A stretch of DNA of 64,000 nt from Homalodisca vitripennis (GCF_021130785.1 NC_060213.1:129966001-130030000); one strand, 5' to 3'; shown: positions 23,167-35,617, counted from the first letter of the stretch. The notes: a model not told the origin generated them from the sequence alone. Program-made: numbers and translations.

Positions 23167-24180
23167 TGGAGCAGTGGACAGTTCAACATCGTGCTTTTGT
23201 TATGGAAACTTTCTTTAAAAAATAATGAGTGTCTGACTGCTTACACAACGGTTATTTCATAACAAATTCCATGTTCTTCGTCACGGAGCTATTCTTTTTA
23301 GGAATACTATTAAAAGGTGGGTGAAGAATTTCAGAAATTGTTCTTCTGCATTAAAAGTAAAACTACCCGGTAGGCCTAGATCTGTATGTATTTCAGACAA
23401 TGTTGAAAATATGCTTGTATCTGTTCTGCAAAGCCCAAATCGATCGAAGCAATATGCCATATTAGGAGTTTCAAAGACAAGTTTATAACGAATTTTACAT
23501 TGTGATTTGAATTTTCATCCCTATAAATTAGCAGTTACACAAACACTCAGTCCTGCTGATTATGAATTACGTGTTATTTTTTGTGAAAAACTATTTATTG
23601 CATCTCATGGAAACATTCTGCAGCATTTAATAATGTCTGATGAAGCTCATTTTGAGGTTTATGGTAATATAAACACGCAAAATTGTCATTACTGGTCAAG
23701 AGAGAATCATAGAAAAATCCATTAACGACCTCTGTGTATTGAGAAAGTGACTGTGTGGTGTAGTGTTGCATTTTTTGGTGTTATTGGATCGTATCGTAAA
23801 AAAAATTAAAATGGTGAAAGAGTTACTGTGCATAAAGAACGATACATTGAAATGATTTAGAACTCCTTAGTTACACAATTGCAACAGCTGGGAATAGAAA
23901 TGAACTCATAATTTTACCAGCAAGATGAACCGACTGTGGACACAGCAGATGTCTCAATGTCTCTCTTATGAAGACTGTTTCCGGGACATCTCGTTTGGCG
24001 ATGTTGCATGGCCTGCCCGGTCTCCAGATCTCACTGCTTGCAATTTTTGGTTATGGGACTACGTTAAGAGCAAAGTTTTTGTAACGAATCTCACACCATT
24101 GCCGATTTAAAGAACTGCATACGTAATGACATTCCTGCAATACAAATGTCCATGGTATACCAGTAATGTCTTTAATTCAG
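23167..24180 (+). pseudogene. Tc1/mariner-superfamily transposase, degenerate
   Basis: Starts MEQWTVQHRAFVMETFFK, then in other frames KLPGRPRS, LHCDLNFHPYKLAVTQTLSP, LIMSDEAHFEVYGNINTQNC (first Asp), FYQQDEPTVDTADVSMSLL (second Asp) and VAWPARSPDLTACNFWLWDY. The residue after LTAC is Asn where the catalytic third Asp is expected. At least four frameshifts or stops. Related to, but a different lineage from, the copy at 13.1-14.1 kb. Terminal repeats not found. Confidence 0.75.
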
Positions 24181-24837
24181 TAATGTCTGAATTTTTCATT
24201 TAGAAAACTGTCAGGTTATTTTGGACCATTCGGTATTATATGCAAACCTTCTAAGGTTTATGATATGAAGAATTATATAAAACTTTGACTTACATAACTC
24301 TTTCTCTATAATCTCTACTATCCTTAGGCTATTCTAGAAAACAGTTGGTTTTATAGAAGTAGTTTGACTCTGGCAGTGGAGGGATGTACAAAATATATTT
24401 CTTTTCCTAGGTATCGTATCACAATAGAGAAAATCCTTCAGTGAAGAACTACTCTAAATAGATTATATCATGTGTAGTTTAAAAAACTGCCATATAATGA
24501 ATGATATGGCTGAGAGGCCATATTATAATGAATGATATGGTTGAAAGTGATTGGACTGTCTGTCCATCTAGTGTGACAAGTTGATTTTAGGCGATTGGCT
24601 GGAAGAGGATTGTGCCTCAAATATTACTGAATAATACACAATTGCTGATGCACATATCTTTCCCCAAATGTATGTAGTTAAAATACTATTAATTCTATAC
24701 ATGCTGCCAGTGACAAGGGTCGTGTTCATGATGTGAATGTCTTCTATATGTTTATATAATCTCATTTTATATTTATTATTATTATCATAATTATTTTTCA
24801 GCAATTTTAAGGTCAAGAATATTTTTATCGTGATATA

Positions 24838-26175
24838 CGAGGTGTGATCAAAAAGTTCCAGGACTGAATTTTTATACATTTATTCATACAACATACAGGT
24901 TATTCGAATTTGTCTCCTTCAAAGTACTCCCCTTGGGAAGCTACACACTTTTCCCACCGGTGTTTCCACTGATCAAAGGCCCCAGAAAACTCTTCTTTTG
25001 TAAAGGTGTTTAGCAGCTCCGTCGTTTTTTCTTTAATTTCGTCAACTGTTTGAAATCTTCTTCCTTTCAGGGGTCTCTTGAGCTTTGGGAAGAGAAAAAA
25101 GTCTGCTGGAGCCAGGTCAGGTGAGTAGGGGGGCTGAGTAATGACAGTCATTGTGTTTTTTACACAAAAGTCACGGATAACTAATGCAGAGTGGAGAGGA
25201 GCAATGTCATGGTGAAGGACCCAATCACCACTTTGCCACAGCTCAGGTCTTTTTCTTCTCACAGCATTACACAATTTTCTGAGGGTTTCAAGATAAACAA
25301 AACGATTAATTTTGTTTGACCTTGTGGAAGGAATTCATAGTAGACGACACCTTTACAGTCAAAGAAAACCGTAAGCATGACCTTCACATTTGATTTGACT
25401 TGATGTGCTTTCTTGGGTCTTGGAGAGCCTTTTGATGTCCATTGTGATGATTGGGCTTTTGTTTCCACATCGTAACCAAAAACCCATGTCTCGTCTCCAG
25501 TAATGACATGATCCAAGAAGCTTTCGTCGTCATTTGCCTTTTGAAGAAGTTCCTCGGAAACATGAATTCAGTGTTGTTTTTGGTCTTCAGTCAACAGTTT
25601 TGGCACAAACTTTGCTGACGCATTTGAAGTTTTTCAGTTAAAATTTCCTGACATGACCCAAATGAAATGTTACACTCTTCTGCCATTTCACGGATTGTTA
25701 GTCGACGGTCTGATAGTAGTACGAGAGCGTTCAATTTAGCAACATTGTCATCATTGATTGACGTTGAAGGGCGTCCGGAACGAGCATCGTCGTCTGTGGA
25801 TGTTCGGCCATCTTTAAACCTCTTGAACCACTGATGGCAGCATGATCGGCTTAGACATTCTTCATCAAAAGCCTCTTGTAACATCAAAAAGGTTTCAGAA
25901 AACGTTTTGTTCAGTTTCACACAAAACTTCACACATACACGTTGCTCTTCTCACGTTTCACATTCATTTTCATTAAACAAAAAAATAGCCAAACTCTATA
26001 AAACTAATCTCAAACAAACTGTGCTAATGTTACTTTCAGTGATGTTATGATTGATCTGCAAACACAGCTGTGTTACTGTTGAGTCAGGGAATACAATGCT
26101 GCCAACCGCATCACTGTGAGACATAGGCATTCCCATAGTATATAAAAAGTCCTGGAACTTTTTGATCACACCTCG
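24838..26175 (-). mobile_element. mariner element (DD34D) with intact ends
   Basis: Perfect 28-bp terminal inverted repeats starting CGAGGTGTGATCAAAAAGTT, flanked by TA on both sides (24836-24837, 26176-26177). Total 1338 bp, full length for a mariner. It lies in intron 2 of the KH-like gene, antisense to it. Confidence 0.92.
24900..25990 (-). pseudogene. mariner transposase of the 24.8-kb element
   Basis: Near-complete but inactivated. The N-terminal HTH region reads KFCVKLNKTFSETFLMLQEA and ARSGRPSTS (25932-25591). The first catalytic Asp is in TGDETWVFGYD (25516 on), the second in HHDIAPLHS where HDNAP is usual, and the third in SPDLAPADFF, with 34 residues between the last two. The reading frame is broken at least twice (about 25.59 and 25.31 kb), and the 5' end carries an in-frame TGA where an Arg codon is expected. 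Confidence 0.85.
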
Positions 26176-26619
26176 TACATGATAGCTTTAGATCCGTTTG
26201 TAAATTTAATTTAACTATAGTTTTAACAGGTGAAAATGAAAATAAGAACTAAAATAATTTATTACTTGGTATTTCACAGAAAACACTAATAACATGTATA
26301 TACATGTATACTCTAAATAAACATTTTTAATTCAAGAAATTTTGTTTTGTTTTACTATAATCATTAATTGTAACAAATAAAATATATAAATTATTTTAAA
26401 ATTAAACTGTTTCATGTTTTACTATACAAAAGTAATGTTTGTTAATTTGTTTGTAGGCAATAAAATATTTTTAGAGTATTTTTTTATAATTTTTTATATT
26501 GGAACTAACTTGTATATGCAAGTTCTCATGCTTTATAATTAGTGTGAGTATTTTTGGTTAGTATAGAAATACTACTGCTCAACACTTGTTGTGTTTATAA
26601 AGCGTGTTTATTATTACAG

Positions 26620-26724
26620 ATGCCTTTGCATGTTTATCTTGCAATCCAGAGTTACAAGCCAAATTTCCTGGAAAAAGAAATGCATTTATTTACATCAAAG
26701 GGCCTCATCATCAGTCATTACTCT
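26620..26724 (+). CDS. KH-like gene, exon 3 (second half of KH-like domain 1)
   Basis: 105 bp between TTATTACAG and CTCT/GTGAGT, phase 1 in and out. It encodes AFACLSCNPELQAKFPGKRN followed by AFIYIKGPHHQSLL. Same length and phases as exon 6, with which it aligns without gaps. Confidence 0.78.
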
Positions 26725-27124
26725 GTGAGTTTTATTTTAGATTTAAAACTAGAAATGCATTAAATAATTTCTTCTCTTGACAATTGTTAACACATTGAGC
26801 TTATACTAACAGCATTTAAAGCGTTTGCTCTGTTTGCTGGCTCCTACACAACAACAAAGTTGGTGTTAAAATTCGGTACATTCTGATTGAAAGGAGACCA
26901 ACCACTCAGAGCACGCTGCGGCTGTTATGGTTAGACTAATTTACTCAAAATATTGTAGAATGTGTTTATTCTTCACTTTCTACAAGATAGTTATCAATAC
27001 CAGAGAAACTCATCAAGCGGGTCAATGACATTGATTGGCACGTTCAGTGGTATCTGGCGTGACTCAATATTCGTTCTTATCTTATTCATAAGAATATCTT
27101 GTAATATTTTACTTCTCTCAAGTA

Positions 27125-27216
27125 TTCATGATTAGACCCCTAAAGTTTTAATATTTTACTGATCTGTATTATCTTGAGGGATGTTTTTCTTTCATTGCCA
27201 CCAGGGCAAGGCAGTG
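27125..27216 (-). repeat. Diverged fragment of the Merlin interior
   Basis: GATTAGACCCCTAAAG..TAATATTTTACTGAT, CTTGAGGGATGTTTTTCTTT and CAGGGCAAGGCAG match the interior of Merlin copy 1 (11180-11265) in order, at clearly lower identity than copies 1-3 match each other. The termini are missing. Confidence 0.65.
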
Positions 27217-27233
27217 TTTGCTTATATGGTTAA

Positions 27234-29120
27234 CCCTTTGACACGGTACTTACAGTGCATAAGTAGTAAAAGTGGTTTTTTTGAACTCTTAAAAGCTATT
27301 ATTAGTATGGTCATGATTGAATAATAAATGCCCTGTAGAGCATAAAAAAAATAAATCATGTGGTTTTTTTTAAATAATGAAAACAAAAAATGCAAAATGG
27401 GTATTTTGTGTCTAGTATATAAGAAAATCACTAATCCCGTCAGTTTCCACCCAAGCCAACACCACCATTAATTTAAGGTGAACCTTCCCACCGGCTTTAC
27501 CACAGACCAGTAACCCTCATAAGTGTACACCAGACCGCAAAAATCCCTAATGTCAGGCGTGGGAATTGAACTTGTGACTCCAACGCTGACTCTTGTGTCT
27601 AAGAGTAGTGCCTTAGACTACACAGCCATCCTGACTTGATGTCTTTCATGTGCAGATCAAAATGAAATTGAGTGTTGAGATTCATTAGTAATTTGATCCG
27701 GTTCATGTTGTTCTGTGTGAAATGTTATTAATAGCAGATTTAATGTAACAGAGTGTTCACAAAAAGTGTCACAAACTTTTATGACTGATAGTACTCACAT
27801 TATTTCAAACCAAAAGTGTCCTATAAACATAGGTCGAAAAATGTGTTTCTTAGCTTTTTGCTGCCATTTTGTATTATTTAGAAAATAATTAATATCTGTA
27901 GAACTAGTAACACAGAAGTTTATCAGCATGCCACAAGCTATTAAGCTCTCGACTACTATCACACAAGACCAAACTCCGTATATATAAAACCATTATAAGA
28001 CCAGTTCTGTTATATGGCTCAGAAAACTGGGTGTTAAGTAAAAAAACAGAAAAACGTTTGATAGTATTTGAGAACAAATTATTGAGAAAAATCTATGGGC
28101 CAACCCTTGAAGATGGAGAGTGGAGGATAAAGCATAATGTGGAGTTGAGGCAACTATATATGGACCCAGACATAGTGGCCGAGGTGAGAAGTGGGAGAAT
28201 GAGATGGGCTGGCCATTTACTAAGGAAGGAGGACAACTCCTTAGTCAAGAACGTCCTTGTAAACAATCCGGAGGGCAGAAGACCACCAGGAAGGCCCAAG
28301 TTGAGATGGCGAGACCAGATCAGAAGAGACATAAGAAAACTGGGAAGAAGGGAAGAAGAGGCAATGGACAGAGAGATCTGGAGGCAGTGTGTTGGCGAGG
28401 CAAAGTACCACCTTGGGTACCAAGAGCCACGGCAGTAAGTAAGTAAGTAAGAACTAGTAAAACTAAAAATACCAAACTTCACACATAGGTATGAAGTTAC
28501 TTAATTCAGCTCTGAGTATTTATTACCCGAAAATACACTTGTCAAACTTAAATTAAAGATTAAAAAATTATGTTTATTTTAAAATTATAACAATTTTACA
28601 AGTCAGACTTATAATTCATAGACAAAAATACTGAGCACCCATAATATAAAAAATGATATTTGAAAATAATTTTAGTTTTGAGAATTTATAAACCCAAAAT
28701 TCACTTATTAAATTTACAAAAAACTAAAATAGAACAATATATTTCAAATTATTAACATTTTTACAAGTTATAATTCCAAACTATAAGTGTGGATTTCTTT
28801 CTATAGAAAAATTATATTCAGAAATAAAGGTTTTGGAAATATTTTACAAAAACATGGTTTTTACTTTACTGCCTTCTGAATTGTGTCTTTCTACTAAACC
28901 AAAAGAACTGAAAAAACTTTAATATAATTATAATAATCTTAAAGGATATCCATTCACGCTATATATGATATTATTTTACAAACTAAAAATAAAGAAGTAA
29001 GGGAATAATGCATTCAAATAAAAAGTCCTGATATGTCTTTGCAGTGCCAAGATCTCGACTTACGCCCGTTTCGGAAATATAATTCCAAAGCCAGTATATC
29101 AACCCGTGACCGTCAAAGGG
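27234..29120. mobile_element. TTAA-flanked piggyBac-like element carrying a LINE insertion
   Basis: CCCTTTGACACGG follows TTAA at 27230-27233, and CCGTCAAAGGG precedes TTAA at 29121-29124, so the ends form a short inverted repeat with a TTAA target duplication. No transposase is recognisable. The interior contains the RTE-like fragment at 27960-28455. The pairing of the two ends is inferred from the shared CCCTTTGAC terminus. Confidence 0.5.
27960..28455 (+). mobile_element. 5'-truncated RTE-like LINE with (GTAA)n tail
   Basis: The frame to 28438 encodes the C-terminus of an RTE-type endonuclease/reverse transcriptase: YKTIIRPVLLYGSENWVLSK, ENKLLRKIYGP, GEWRIKHNVELRQLY, RMRWAGHLLRKED, and a basic GRRPPGRPKLRWRDQIRRDI. 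The frame stays open for 135 codons, so the copy is rather young. Just after the coding part is a GTAA tandem tail (28434-28452), as expected for this clade. Located in intron 3 of the KH-like gene, same strand. Confidence 0.85.
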
Positions 29121-29400
29121 TTAATTTGTTGTTATTTTACTTTTTTCCTAAAACTGTTATTATTTGTATTAAATTAAGCACTGTTTCACACAGAATGAAA
29201 CCTATGGGATGTATAGAATTCGCATATATAGTAAAAATTATGTAAGGGCTGATTTTTATTTAGTATAACACATAATAATACTCTATTAAGACTAGATTTA
29301 TAAGGTGCTTTGTATTATATTGTGATCAGTACCTTGGCAAGCAATCTAAAGTATTCAATAGGTTAGAATGAGATTACAGAGTTTAGAATAGTACATTTTT
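28456..29400. other. Intronic, AT-rich, no gene
   Basis: No coding signal; includes the right end of the TTAA element at 29120. Confidence 0.4.
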
Positions 29401-29413
29401 TTTTTTTTTTCAG

Positions 29414-29481
29414 TGGCAGTTGATACGGTGGAAATGTTGCTAGATGAAGTGGTTAAGCGGAATACCGGCCCAGTTTCAAAG
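29414..29481 (+). CDS. KH-like gene, exon 4 (last helix of KH-like domain 1)
   Basis: 68 bp after a long T tract and CAG; donor TCAAAG/GTGAGA. Encodes AVDTVEMLLDEVVKRNTGPV then SK, phase 1 in, 0 out. Same length as exon 7. Confidence 0.78.
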
Positions 29482-29584
29482 GTGAGAATATTCAGAGACA
29501 AGGATTGTTGCTGAAATAAAACATACAATGAAAAACCTTACATAGTAAGTCATAACTTGACAATTGGTATTTAATGTCTCACAG

Positions 29585-29714
29585 GTGCCAGCACTGGAAA
29601 GATACTGGTCAGAGATGCGTGAGGTAGACTACGAGATCAAGGACTTCCCTGTGGCAGCCATCAAGAATGTCATTTCCAGGGGCATTATACGAGGGAAGGT
29701 CAACGAGTTCTCAG
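29585..29714 (+). CDS. KH-like gene, exon 5 (linker and first half of KH-like domain 2)
   Basis: Acceptor TGTCTCACAG, donor TTCTCAG/GTAAAG. Encodes VPALERYWSEMREVDYEIKD, FPVAAIKNVISRGIIRGKVN and EFS, phase 0 in, 1 out. The short EIKDFP motif is where similarity to the DDX46/Prp5 C-terminal domain begins. Confidence 0.8.
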
Positions 29715-29914
29715 GTAAAGTTAAGTTTTTGCTCTATATATTGTAGGTTAGGCTGGGTAAGAATGGTCTGAGCTCCGGGCTGGAGATACACTGTGGTAAA
29801 AGAAAATTAACAAAGAGAGGTTAGGGACTAACAGTGAACAACTCTGTCATTTTTCAGTGTAAGAACAATACATTGTTGATTAACCAACTTTAACGTTTAC
29901 CAAACCCTGATACC

Positions 29915-30260
29915 ACCATGTTGTAAGGTTATCCCATACCATCCCCGACCTCAATCCAACAGAATTGGTATGGGCTACAGTATAAGAATATATAAAAAAG
30001 AAAAATATTAAATCTTTAAAAAAGTTTTATGGAAATAGACAAAGAAAAGTTTTATACCATTACTCAAGATGACAGGAAAACCCTCTGCGAACATGTGAAA
30101 AGAAGAATATTTACGGCATGAAAGGATCATCAGGAAGAGATTTGTTATTAGCTCTGCGGAAGACAATGAAAGTGAGGGCAGTGTCAATGAAAGTTAAGGA
30201 AACGATTCCGATTGCCTCTGCAAATTCAAATAACGAATCACTGATAACAACTGTATGATT
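29915..30260 (+). pseudogene. Tc1/IS630-type DDE transposase, C-terminal fragment
   Basis: After YHP the frame shifts by one to read DLNPTELVWATV, then a stop, then EYIKKKNIKSLKKF. Further on in other frames come DDRKTLCEHVKR, SSGRDLLLALRKT and a Ser/Glu/Asn-rich tail. The YHPDLNPxExxWATVKxY pattern is the end of the DDE_3 catalytic domain. The N-terminal two thirds are absent. Confidence 0.65.
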
Positions 30261-30944
30261 GGGGTTACTCCTTTAGTAGATGGTTAAGGTAGATAAGTCT
30301 AGACACGCATCACACCAATATCTGCAATGATTGCTAGTAGTCTTATCAGCTACACCTGCTTGCTGTCCTGCTCCTCTCACCTTATCCACACTCTTCCTTC
30401 AGAACCCCTCATCACTCCTTGTATGAATCTTTTCATGTCCAAATAATCTGTCTGTAAACAGGGATCAATACTGTAGGCACCAGGACATTTTATATTTCTT
30501 TCCATTCCTATTTCAATTATTTTTTCCTGGAAATGTAAAAAGTATATTTATATCTATAAGTCTTCATTAATAATAGGCTTTAATGGTTCAGACATATATT
30601 GTCCATTATCTAATGATTCTAGAATAAATATTAGTAGGATCTTCAATATTCTTTTTAAAGTCAAAATAAAATAAACTTTAAATTAAATAAATAATTGTTT
30701 TATTCTGATTTTAGAACATAGAACACTTTAATACTTTTTCTAATACTAAAGCTCTTTAGAAGTACAACAAACCAATTTCTAGCTCTATTAATTTGATCAT
30801 CAATAAGATTAATTCACGCCTATATGATTTTTAATGTAAACACTGTAAAATGTTTAAAACTGGTCTGGCAGTTTTGGTAAATTCCTCTGATGAAATGCTT
30901 GGCAGATTTTGAACAAGCTGGCAGCACATTGGTTATATAGGTTA

Positions 30945-32033
30945 CTAGCTGTTATCCGCGGCTTAGAACCGAAGTCCTTATAAAAAGCAATTATGATGGG
31001 AGTCCTACAAACGTAAGTAGGTATACATCAGGTAAATATTATTTAAGTTCGTGGTAAATAGTATCAGAGTTTAACTTAATTATTATATCATGTTTGGCAC
31101 GTGTAGGAGCATTTCTGGTTCTAATTAATTATATACATAATGTCACAGCTGAATCTGCCTTGTAATTCTGATCAAGAAAACAAAAATCTCGGATCACACA
31201 GGTCTCAGAAACTTACTTTGGTTAAAAAGCGTATATTTCCAGTCCTTGTCATATATTTCAAGTCTAAGATATTTGCAGTACCATAGTAGAGTTGGCCTTG
31301 TTGTTCTGACGAAAAAATATATATACTTACATAGGACCGAGATGCCTACTTCGGTTAAAAAATGGGCCTACTTAAGACCGTTTAAATTCACTTACTTAAC
31401 TGTCACAGGCTAGCTTTCTATATTGCCTCGATTAAAATACTATATACGTTTGATTATATAGTTCTCGGAAATCTATTTTGGTCAAAATCGTGTTGGCATA
31501 GTTGAGTATGCTAGGACTGAAAAGCCTATTACGACCTAGGGAGAAGTCCTACCTACTTCTTATGTACTTCCGGTATAAGGGGGAAATCCTTATTAAGGTT
31601 ATGCAACATTCCAAAATAATCGTTATTAAAGTTTTGCGTTACACTTTTGGACTGTAGCCAGGGAAAGAATGAATCGTTAAGGTATGTTAGTATTCATTTC
31701 TCTGTTTTTCCGTAATCCATTGTTAAAATGTAATATCATAATGTCAAGGAAGGCCACCAGTTTAAAGTAACTTATGTGAAAACATTCATAACTTTGTTCA
31801 TTAAGGTTAGTTTTATAACAGTATTTAATGCATTAGATGATTTTAATTCGTCACTAGCGCAATCTGGAGTAAAATTTATATATTAATGTTTGTTATGGGT
31901 GGTAAAAAGCACTCTAAATGTTAATTCAGACCATAAGCTATACCTGTTCCAAATTTCAGCACAATCCGTATAGCAGTTTCAGCGTGATTCGAGGACAAAC
32001 ATTCAAACTTCCGCGTTTATAATATTAGTGGGA
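30945..32033 (+). repeat. Interspersed repeat, non-coding, with internal tandem subrepeats
   Basis: Begins TTACTAGCTGTTATCCGCGG and ends with the widely seen arthropod pattern CAAATTTCAGCACAATCCGT .. TTTATAATATTAGTGGGA. Inside, three diverged blocks of about 110-150 bp share a GCCTTGTxxTTCTGA..AAA .. CTACTTCGGTTAAAAA-like core. Non-coding. A related fragment lies at about 211-310. Confidence 0.6.
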
Positions 32034-32964
32034 TTCAAATATTTTTCCATTACTGTACTTATTTTCCCTGTTGTTAAACAGTTACCAGCTTCTTTTAACT
32101 CAAATGTATACCACTACATGGCTACGGGCACGCTGAAATAATGTGTACATTGTTTAGCATATTATTAATTATTTGCTCCTTTGAAATAGTTCAGATTAAA
32201 ACTGCAGAGTTTGATGTAAAAACATATTAATTGAATTGAGCTGAAAATCATTGTGTCCATTACTTATTTATAGTGTTACAAATTGCATTTCTCACTGATT
32301 AATATACAATACAACTTATAGACCTATTCTAATAGAAACATATATTATAACTTAATAAGGGATGGGAGTGATATCAAAATCTTAGTAACAGTGAACAGTT
32401 CCAAAATGCCAGCAAAAGGGTAGACAATTAACGTATGATTAAGGAATTTTAAGTGAGGTTATGTCAGAGAGTGAATAAGTTTAACTTAACTTTGTCTTTC
32501 CATTGAAAGGTAAAATACAATTTTTGTTATTTATCTTATACTAGATATTTGTATAGTTGCACTGAATGCTGCAGATAAAGAATCTTGATTTTGTAGAATT
32601 TCAGATACAAAAACCAATCTACAGAGTCTATTAGATAGTGTAAAATCATGATTTTTCATATCAACTGAAAGATATGTAATTCTTCTACATAAAAATTGTA
32701 TATACTCGATAAAAAAATAAAACAATATGTATTTGAATTTTTTAAATTTTACAAGCGTTTTATTTTAAAAAATTTTGTTGGTATATCTGAAAAACAAAAA
32801 CTATTTGTAGTTTGAGAAGTTTTATCATTCTTTTACGTATATTTCATCATATTCGATAATTTAATTGAATTAAAATGGATCCTTAACATATCACCCTAAT
32901 CATTAACCTACATCATTGTTTTTTATGTTGTTTAACTGTTGTCTAATTATTTATTTGTAAATAT
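32034..32964. other. Intronic, no recognised feature
   Basis: AT-rich part of intron 5 of the KH-like gene. Confidence 0.4.
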
Positions 32965-33225
32965 ATGTCTTTTAGTCTATTAATAATTTATGTTTTTAAT
33001 GTTAAAGAATTAATGTGTAGTTTATATAGTGTTATAACTATTTATAATTTTATATGTTTGTTTTAGTTTTCACTTAAATATAGTGGTTATATAGTATGTC
33101 TCTAAATCTGTTAATAATTTATGTTTTTAATGTTAAAACTATTACAGTGTAGTGTATATAGTGTTGTAACTATTTATTATGTTATTCTATATTTATTTTA
33201 ATTTTCACTTAAATATAGTAGTTAC
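32965..33225. repeat. Tandem duplication, two units of about 131 bp
   Basis: Each unit contains TTAATAATTTATGTTTTTAA, TAGTTTATATAGTGTT or its close variant, and TTTTCACTTAAATATAGT. The second starts near 33096. Differences are point changes and small indels. Confidence 0.75.
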
Positions 33226-33442
33226 AAACAGAATTCAACAAACAATGATAAAGTAAATTGTGTTATATTGCTAATGACAAAATCTATTGCATCACTGTAT
33301 GTTTAATGATGAATAAAATGTTGAATCTTGGATACTTTACATGAAATTTGTAACTTAATATATAGCAACTTACAAATAAACAAATCTGATTCATTAAGAA
33401 TTTTCAGTTATATTTATTATTATATTTGAACTCATACATATA

Positions 33443-34381
33443 CAAGGGGTATTAGAAAAATAAGGTTCCCATGATTTTTTAAAATAGACAGTTCTATATT
33501 TCTACTTAGTGTTATACATCAATTTAAAACTTAAAAGTTAAGCTATTTTTCCACATAATGACCGTTTCTGTCCAAACACTTTTGTAGACGATGCTCCAAT
33601 TTTTCTATCTCCATGTTGTAGAATTCTGCCGCCAATCCTTTGAGGAATCGAGTAACCTCTTTCTTGACTTCATCATCGGTACTGGAGCGTTGGCCACCCA
33701 AGTGTTCCTTTAATTTTGGGAATAAGTGATAATCACTTTGGGGCTAGGTCTGGGCTATAGGGGGGATGGGGCACAACAGCCCAGCCAAAATTTGTCAGCA
33801 GTTCTTGAGTTTGACGTGAGACATGAGGTCGAGTGTTGTCATGGAGAAGCCTCACACCATTGGACAATCTTCCTCTCCGGCGGTTCTGGATCGCGCGCGT
33901 CTCAGTTCTAAATCTCAGGAATAAGCAAAGCAAGTTTGTGAATGGTGATTCTCCGATCTTCAAGCAATATTGTCTCAATTTTGCAACAACTCCATCTGAA
34001 ACTGAAGGCCGTCCATTTCGGTTTTCATCGTGAATTTCCATGCGGCCTTCACTGAATTCTCCACACCATTTCCGAACGTGTTGAACAGATATGCAGTTTT
34101 CCCGATAAACCTCGATTAACTGACGATAAATTTCAGTAGATGAAATCTGTTTTGCATTTTAAAAAACGTATCACAGCACGAATTTCGCACCTGGCGGTAA
34201 CAACGATAGGAAGCTCCATCTTCGAAGGCAGCTAGGCCGGCACTGTTGGACGAAGCGAGGCGTGAGTGGTATGGATAGAGAGAGGGAAAGCTGATGAGTA
34301 AGACAGTGTTTCCAGATTTCTCCCAACATATCGCATTCTGTCTCGGCGGCATAGGGAACCTTATTTTTCTAATACCCCTCG
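33443..34381 (-). mobile_element. Internally deleted mariner element
   Basis: Terminal inverted repeats of about 28 bp (CAAGGGGTATTAGAAAAATA at left, its near-complement at right, differing at the second base), with TA on both sides (33441-33442, 34382-34383). At 939 bp it is about 350 bp shorter than a full mariner. A different subfamily from the 24.8-kb element. In intron 5 of the KH-like gene. Confidence 0.9.
33545..34230 (-). pseudogene. mariner transposase with central deletion
   Basis: The HTH part (EFSEGRMEIHDENRNGRPSV) runs directly into the second catalytic region (RRGRLSNGVRLLHDNTRPHV) and SPDLAP; the segment with the first catalytic Asp (GDETW-type) is missing. The tail LEHRLQKCLDRNGHYVEK lies near 33560. 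Cannot be active, but its ends could be mobilised by a related enzyme. Confidence 0.8.
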
Positions 34382-34775
34382 TATTATTAAATGTTATATT
34401 ACAGTTAAAAATAAATCAAGATTTTCTTGAAAATGAGCTCAACATTAGAACAGGATATTTAATTTCCTGTACACAAGTTGTATCAGAGGAGGTATTTAAT
34501 TATTCTTACGGATAATTATGCACTCAGTTTAAAAGTATGATATTCTCCCAACAATGTACGATACTTACATTTGATCTATTTTGACAGGGCGGGAAAATGC
34601 TTAAATATTTGTGTTAATGAATCAGTGATATTGTGCAGCTTTATCTGTACAAGAATGTCTTATAACCTTTAAAATTCTTTTTGAATCCAGTTTTTCCTGG
34701 GAATTCAACTAATTATGGCTTAATTAAATTAACTGGGGTTTGAATATTGTATTCACGTGTAATATTATGCTGCAG

Positions 34776-34880
34776 GTGCCGTGGTAAGTGCCAGAGGAAA
34801 CCCTCATCTGTCAAACCCTCCCCAGAACGACAGAACTCTGTACTTGCACATCCAGGCTCCTGATCATCATTCAATTCTAC
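34776..34880 (+). CDS. KH-like gene, exon 6 (second half of KH-like domain 2)
   Basis: 105 bp between TATGCTGCAG and TTCTAC/GTGAGT. Encodes AVVSARGNPHLSNPPQNDRT then LYLHIQAPDHHSIL, phase 1 in and out. It contains the internal GTAAGT at 34784, which is a possible cryptic donor. Confidence 0.8.
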
Positions 34881-34948
34881 GTGAGTTCCCTTACAGGGCT
34901 TCCATTTACCTTCTTGTATAAAGTCTATTTTTTTATTTTTGTCTTTAA

Positions 34949-35617
34949 CCCTTTAAGGAGTGTAGACGTCATATGACGTCTTCTTTTGATAGACTAAAAT
35001 GAGTAAAGGATGGAATCCAAAAAATTACCAAAAGGAGTAAAAAATAAAAATCTCTTAAAAATGTTTATTTAAATTTGAAAGCTTAATAAAACAGGGCTAC
35101 ATGTTCCACAAGTCAATATTTCAGTACTTTTTCAAAATCAAATGTCATATTTCCTCACTACGACAGACTCGATCAATATTGTCTGCCATTTGGACTACAG
35201 TAACAAGCTAGATGGTTGATCAACAAATGTCACTGTCACAAGATAAATATGGCCACAGTATGGAATATACAGGAATGATTAGTATATGTGTCGGCATGTT
35301 CTGACAGCAGTGATGCGCGCGCAACGCGACTTTGAGTCAGTGGCTTCTACAAGGTGGCTACTGAGATCTGGTGGTAAAATTATATTACAAGTGAATGCGA
35401 GCACAAAAATGGAAGTTAAGTATGTTGCCGATAGATGGAACCACTTTACAAACAAATATACTTAAAGGCAATCAGTAAAAGCATTGCATTTACGATAATA
35501 CAAAAATACAGAGGCTAAACGTCATATGATGTCCGTACCCTTTTGGGCCACTATAAAAGTATACGTCATATGACGTCCTTACTCATTATGTAGAGTTTAC
35601 ACGCACTCCTTAAAAGT
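34949..35617. mobile_element. TTAA element (piggyBac-like MITE) with CATATG-centred palindromes
   Basis: TTAA at 34945-34948 and 35618-35621. Ends CCCTTTAAGGAGTG and CACTCCTTAAAAGT form a short imperfect inverted repeat. GACGTCATATGACGTC lies at 34965-34980 near the left end; near the right end are ACGTCATATGATGTCC (35519) and ACGTCATATGACGT (35563). 669 bp, non-coding. Lies just after exon 6 of the KH-like gene. Confidence 0.75.

Noticed and set aside
28093..28482. Minus-strand frames at 28.1-28.5 kb
   Set aside because: Antisense shadows of the RTE-like LINE frame.
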